A stretch of DNA of 64,000 nucleotides from Deinandra increscens subsp. villosa (lineage: Eukaryota; Streptophyta; Magnoliopsida; Asterales; Asteraceae), in NCBI GenBank assembly GCA_039602395.1, contig JBCNJP010000010.1, positions 92,781,729-92,845,728 of the forward strand, read 5' to 3'. The notes under the pieces are model-generated. The model was not told the DNA's origin and ran no database searches. It was given only the letters and a program-made list of their open reading frames with translations. This document shows, piece after piece, positions 63,844 to 64,000 of the stretch. Position 1 is the stretch's first letter, and each line of letters opens with the position of its first letter. The position numbers were made by a program, and so were the translations under genes.

Positions 63844-64000
63844 GAATGCTCCTAAGGGGCTCATATATTTAATTAACAAGATTTTGCGACACGCACGTTG
63901 CCGCTGAGAAATCGCGAGTACATAAAATAGTTGAATTGCTATAACGTCACGTAAAGAAGACAAAAGTTAAACTACCTAACGACCCATACACTGCAGTTGC

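Overview
The window looks like repeat-rich nuclear DNA of a flowering plant, most likely an Asteraceae (daisy-family) eudicot. The evidence is spliced genes with GT/AG introns, AT-rich intergenic DNA, SIRE-type Ty1/copia elements with an extra ORF after pol, Tat/Athila-like Ty3/gypsy remains, PIF/Harbinger, hAT, CACTA, MULE-like and Helitron elements, and plant protein families (B3 domain, KH domain, ASHR2-like SET protein). The family-level assignment is inference from how the SIRE and Harbinger proteins read; the species cannot be named from the sequence.

Layout. 1-4094: the 5' part of a minus-strand SIRE-like copia (LTR, PBS, broken gag) that runs off the left edge. 5276-14405: a decayed short-LTR copia, TSD ATAAA. 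A 3.5-kb gypsy-like solo LTR (TSD AAACT) sits inside its 5' LTR and a 719-bp hAT-like MITE sits inside its gag. 14411-14917: a CACTA right end. 15332-17497: a 5'-truncated L1-type LINE, minus strand. 17656-36388 and 38489-40300: two copies of a tandemly duplicated segment carrying a B3-domain gene. The first copy was invaded by a 396-bp Helitron, by a larger Helitron that itself holds a 12.3-kb SIRE element (18877-31176, TSD GATTG), and by a non-autonomous LTR element with identical 288-bp LTRs (34147-36145, TSD TATAC). The second copy lacks these insertions and so serves as an empty-site reference. 36389-38488: a CACTA-derived piece with captured exons. 40919-45021: a PIF/Harbinger transposon whose two genes both read as intact after splicing. 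45419-49463: a CACTA left end, inverted repeats, a cluster of repeated palindromic words, tandem repeats and a Tourist-like MITE. 50047-52249: a hAT element (TSD ATTGGGAG) containing a perfect 163-bp inverted repeat around an ASHR2-like gene fragment, plus a small Helitron. 53025-56801: the best-preserved host gene, a six-exon KH-domain RNA-binding protein on the minus strand. 57222-57977: two head-to-tail small Helitrons. 57990-58489: a 500-N gap. 58490-63725: a minus-strand Tat/Athila-like gypsy derivative lacking most of pol.

How it fits together. The genes that look able to work are the KH-domain gene, the Harbinger transposase and its Myb-like partner, and the SIRE pol. The B3 gene of the second duplicate is split by a one-base frame change. 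The most unusual recurring signal is that several unrelated long terminal repeats carry clusters of a family-specific, CpG-containing, often palindromic word, and in the three best cases the cluster lies in U3 upstream of a TATA box. In the SIRE element the word is TTCCGGAA-like, resembles a heat-shock element, and recurs in the gag gene and in the pol-ORF3 spacer.
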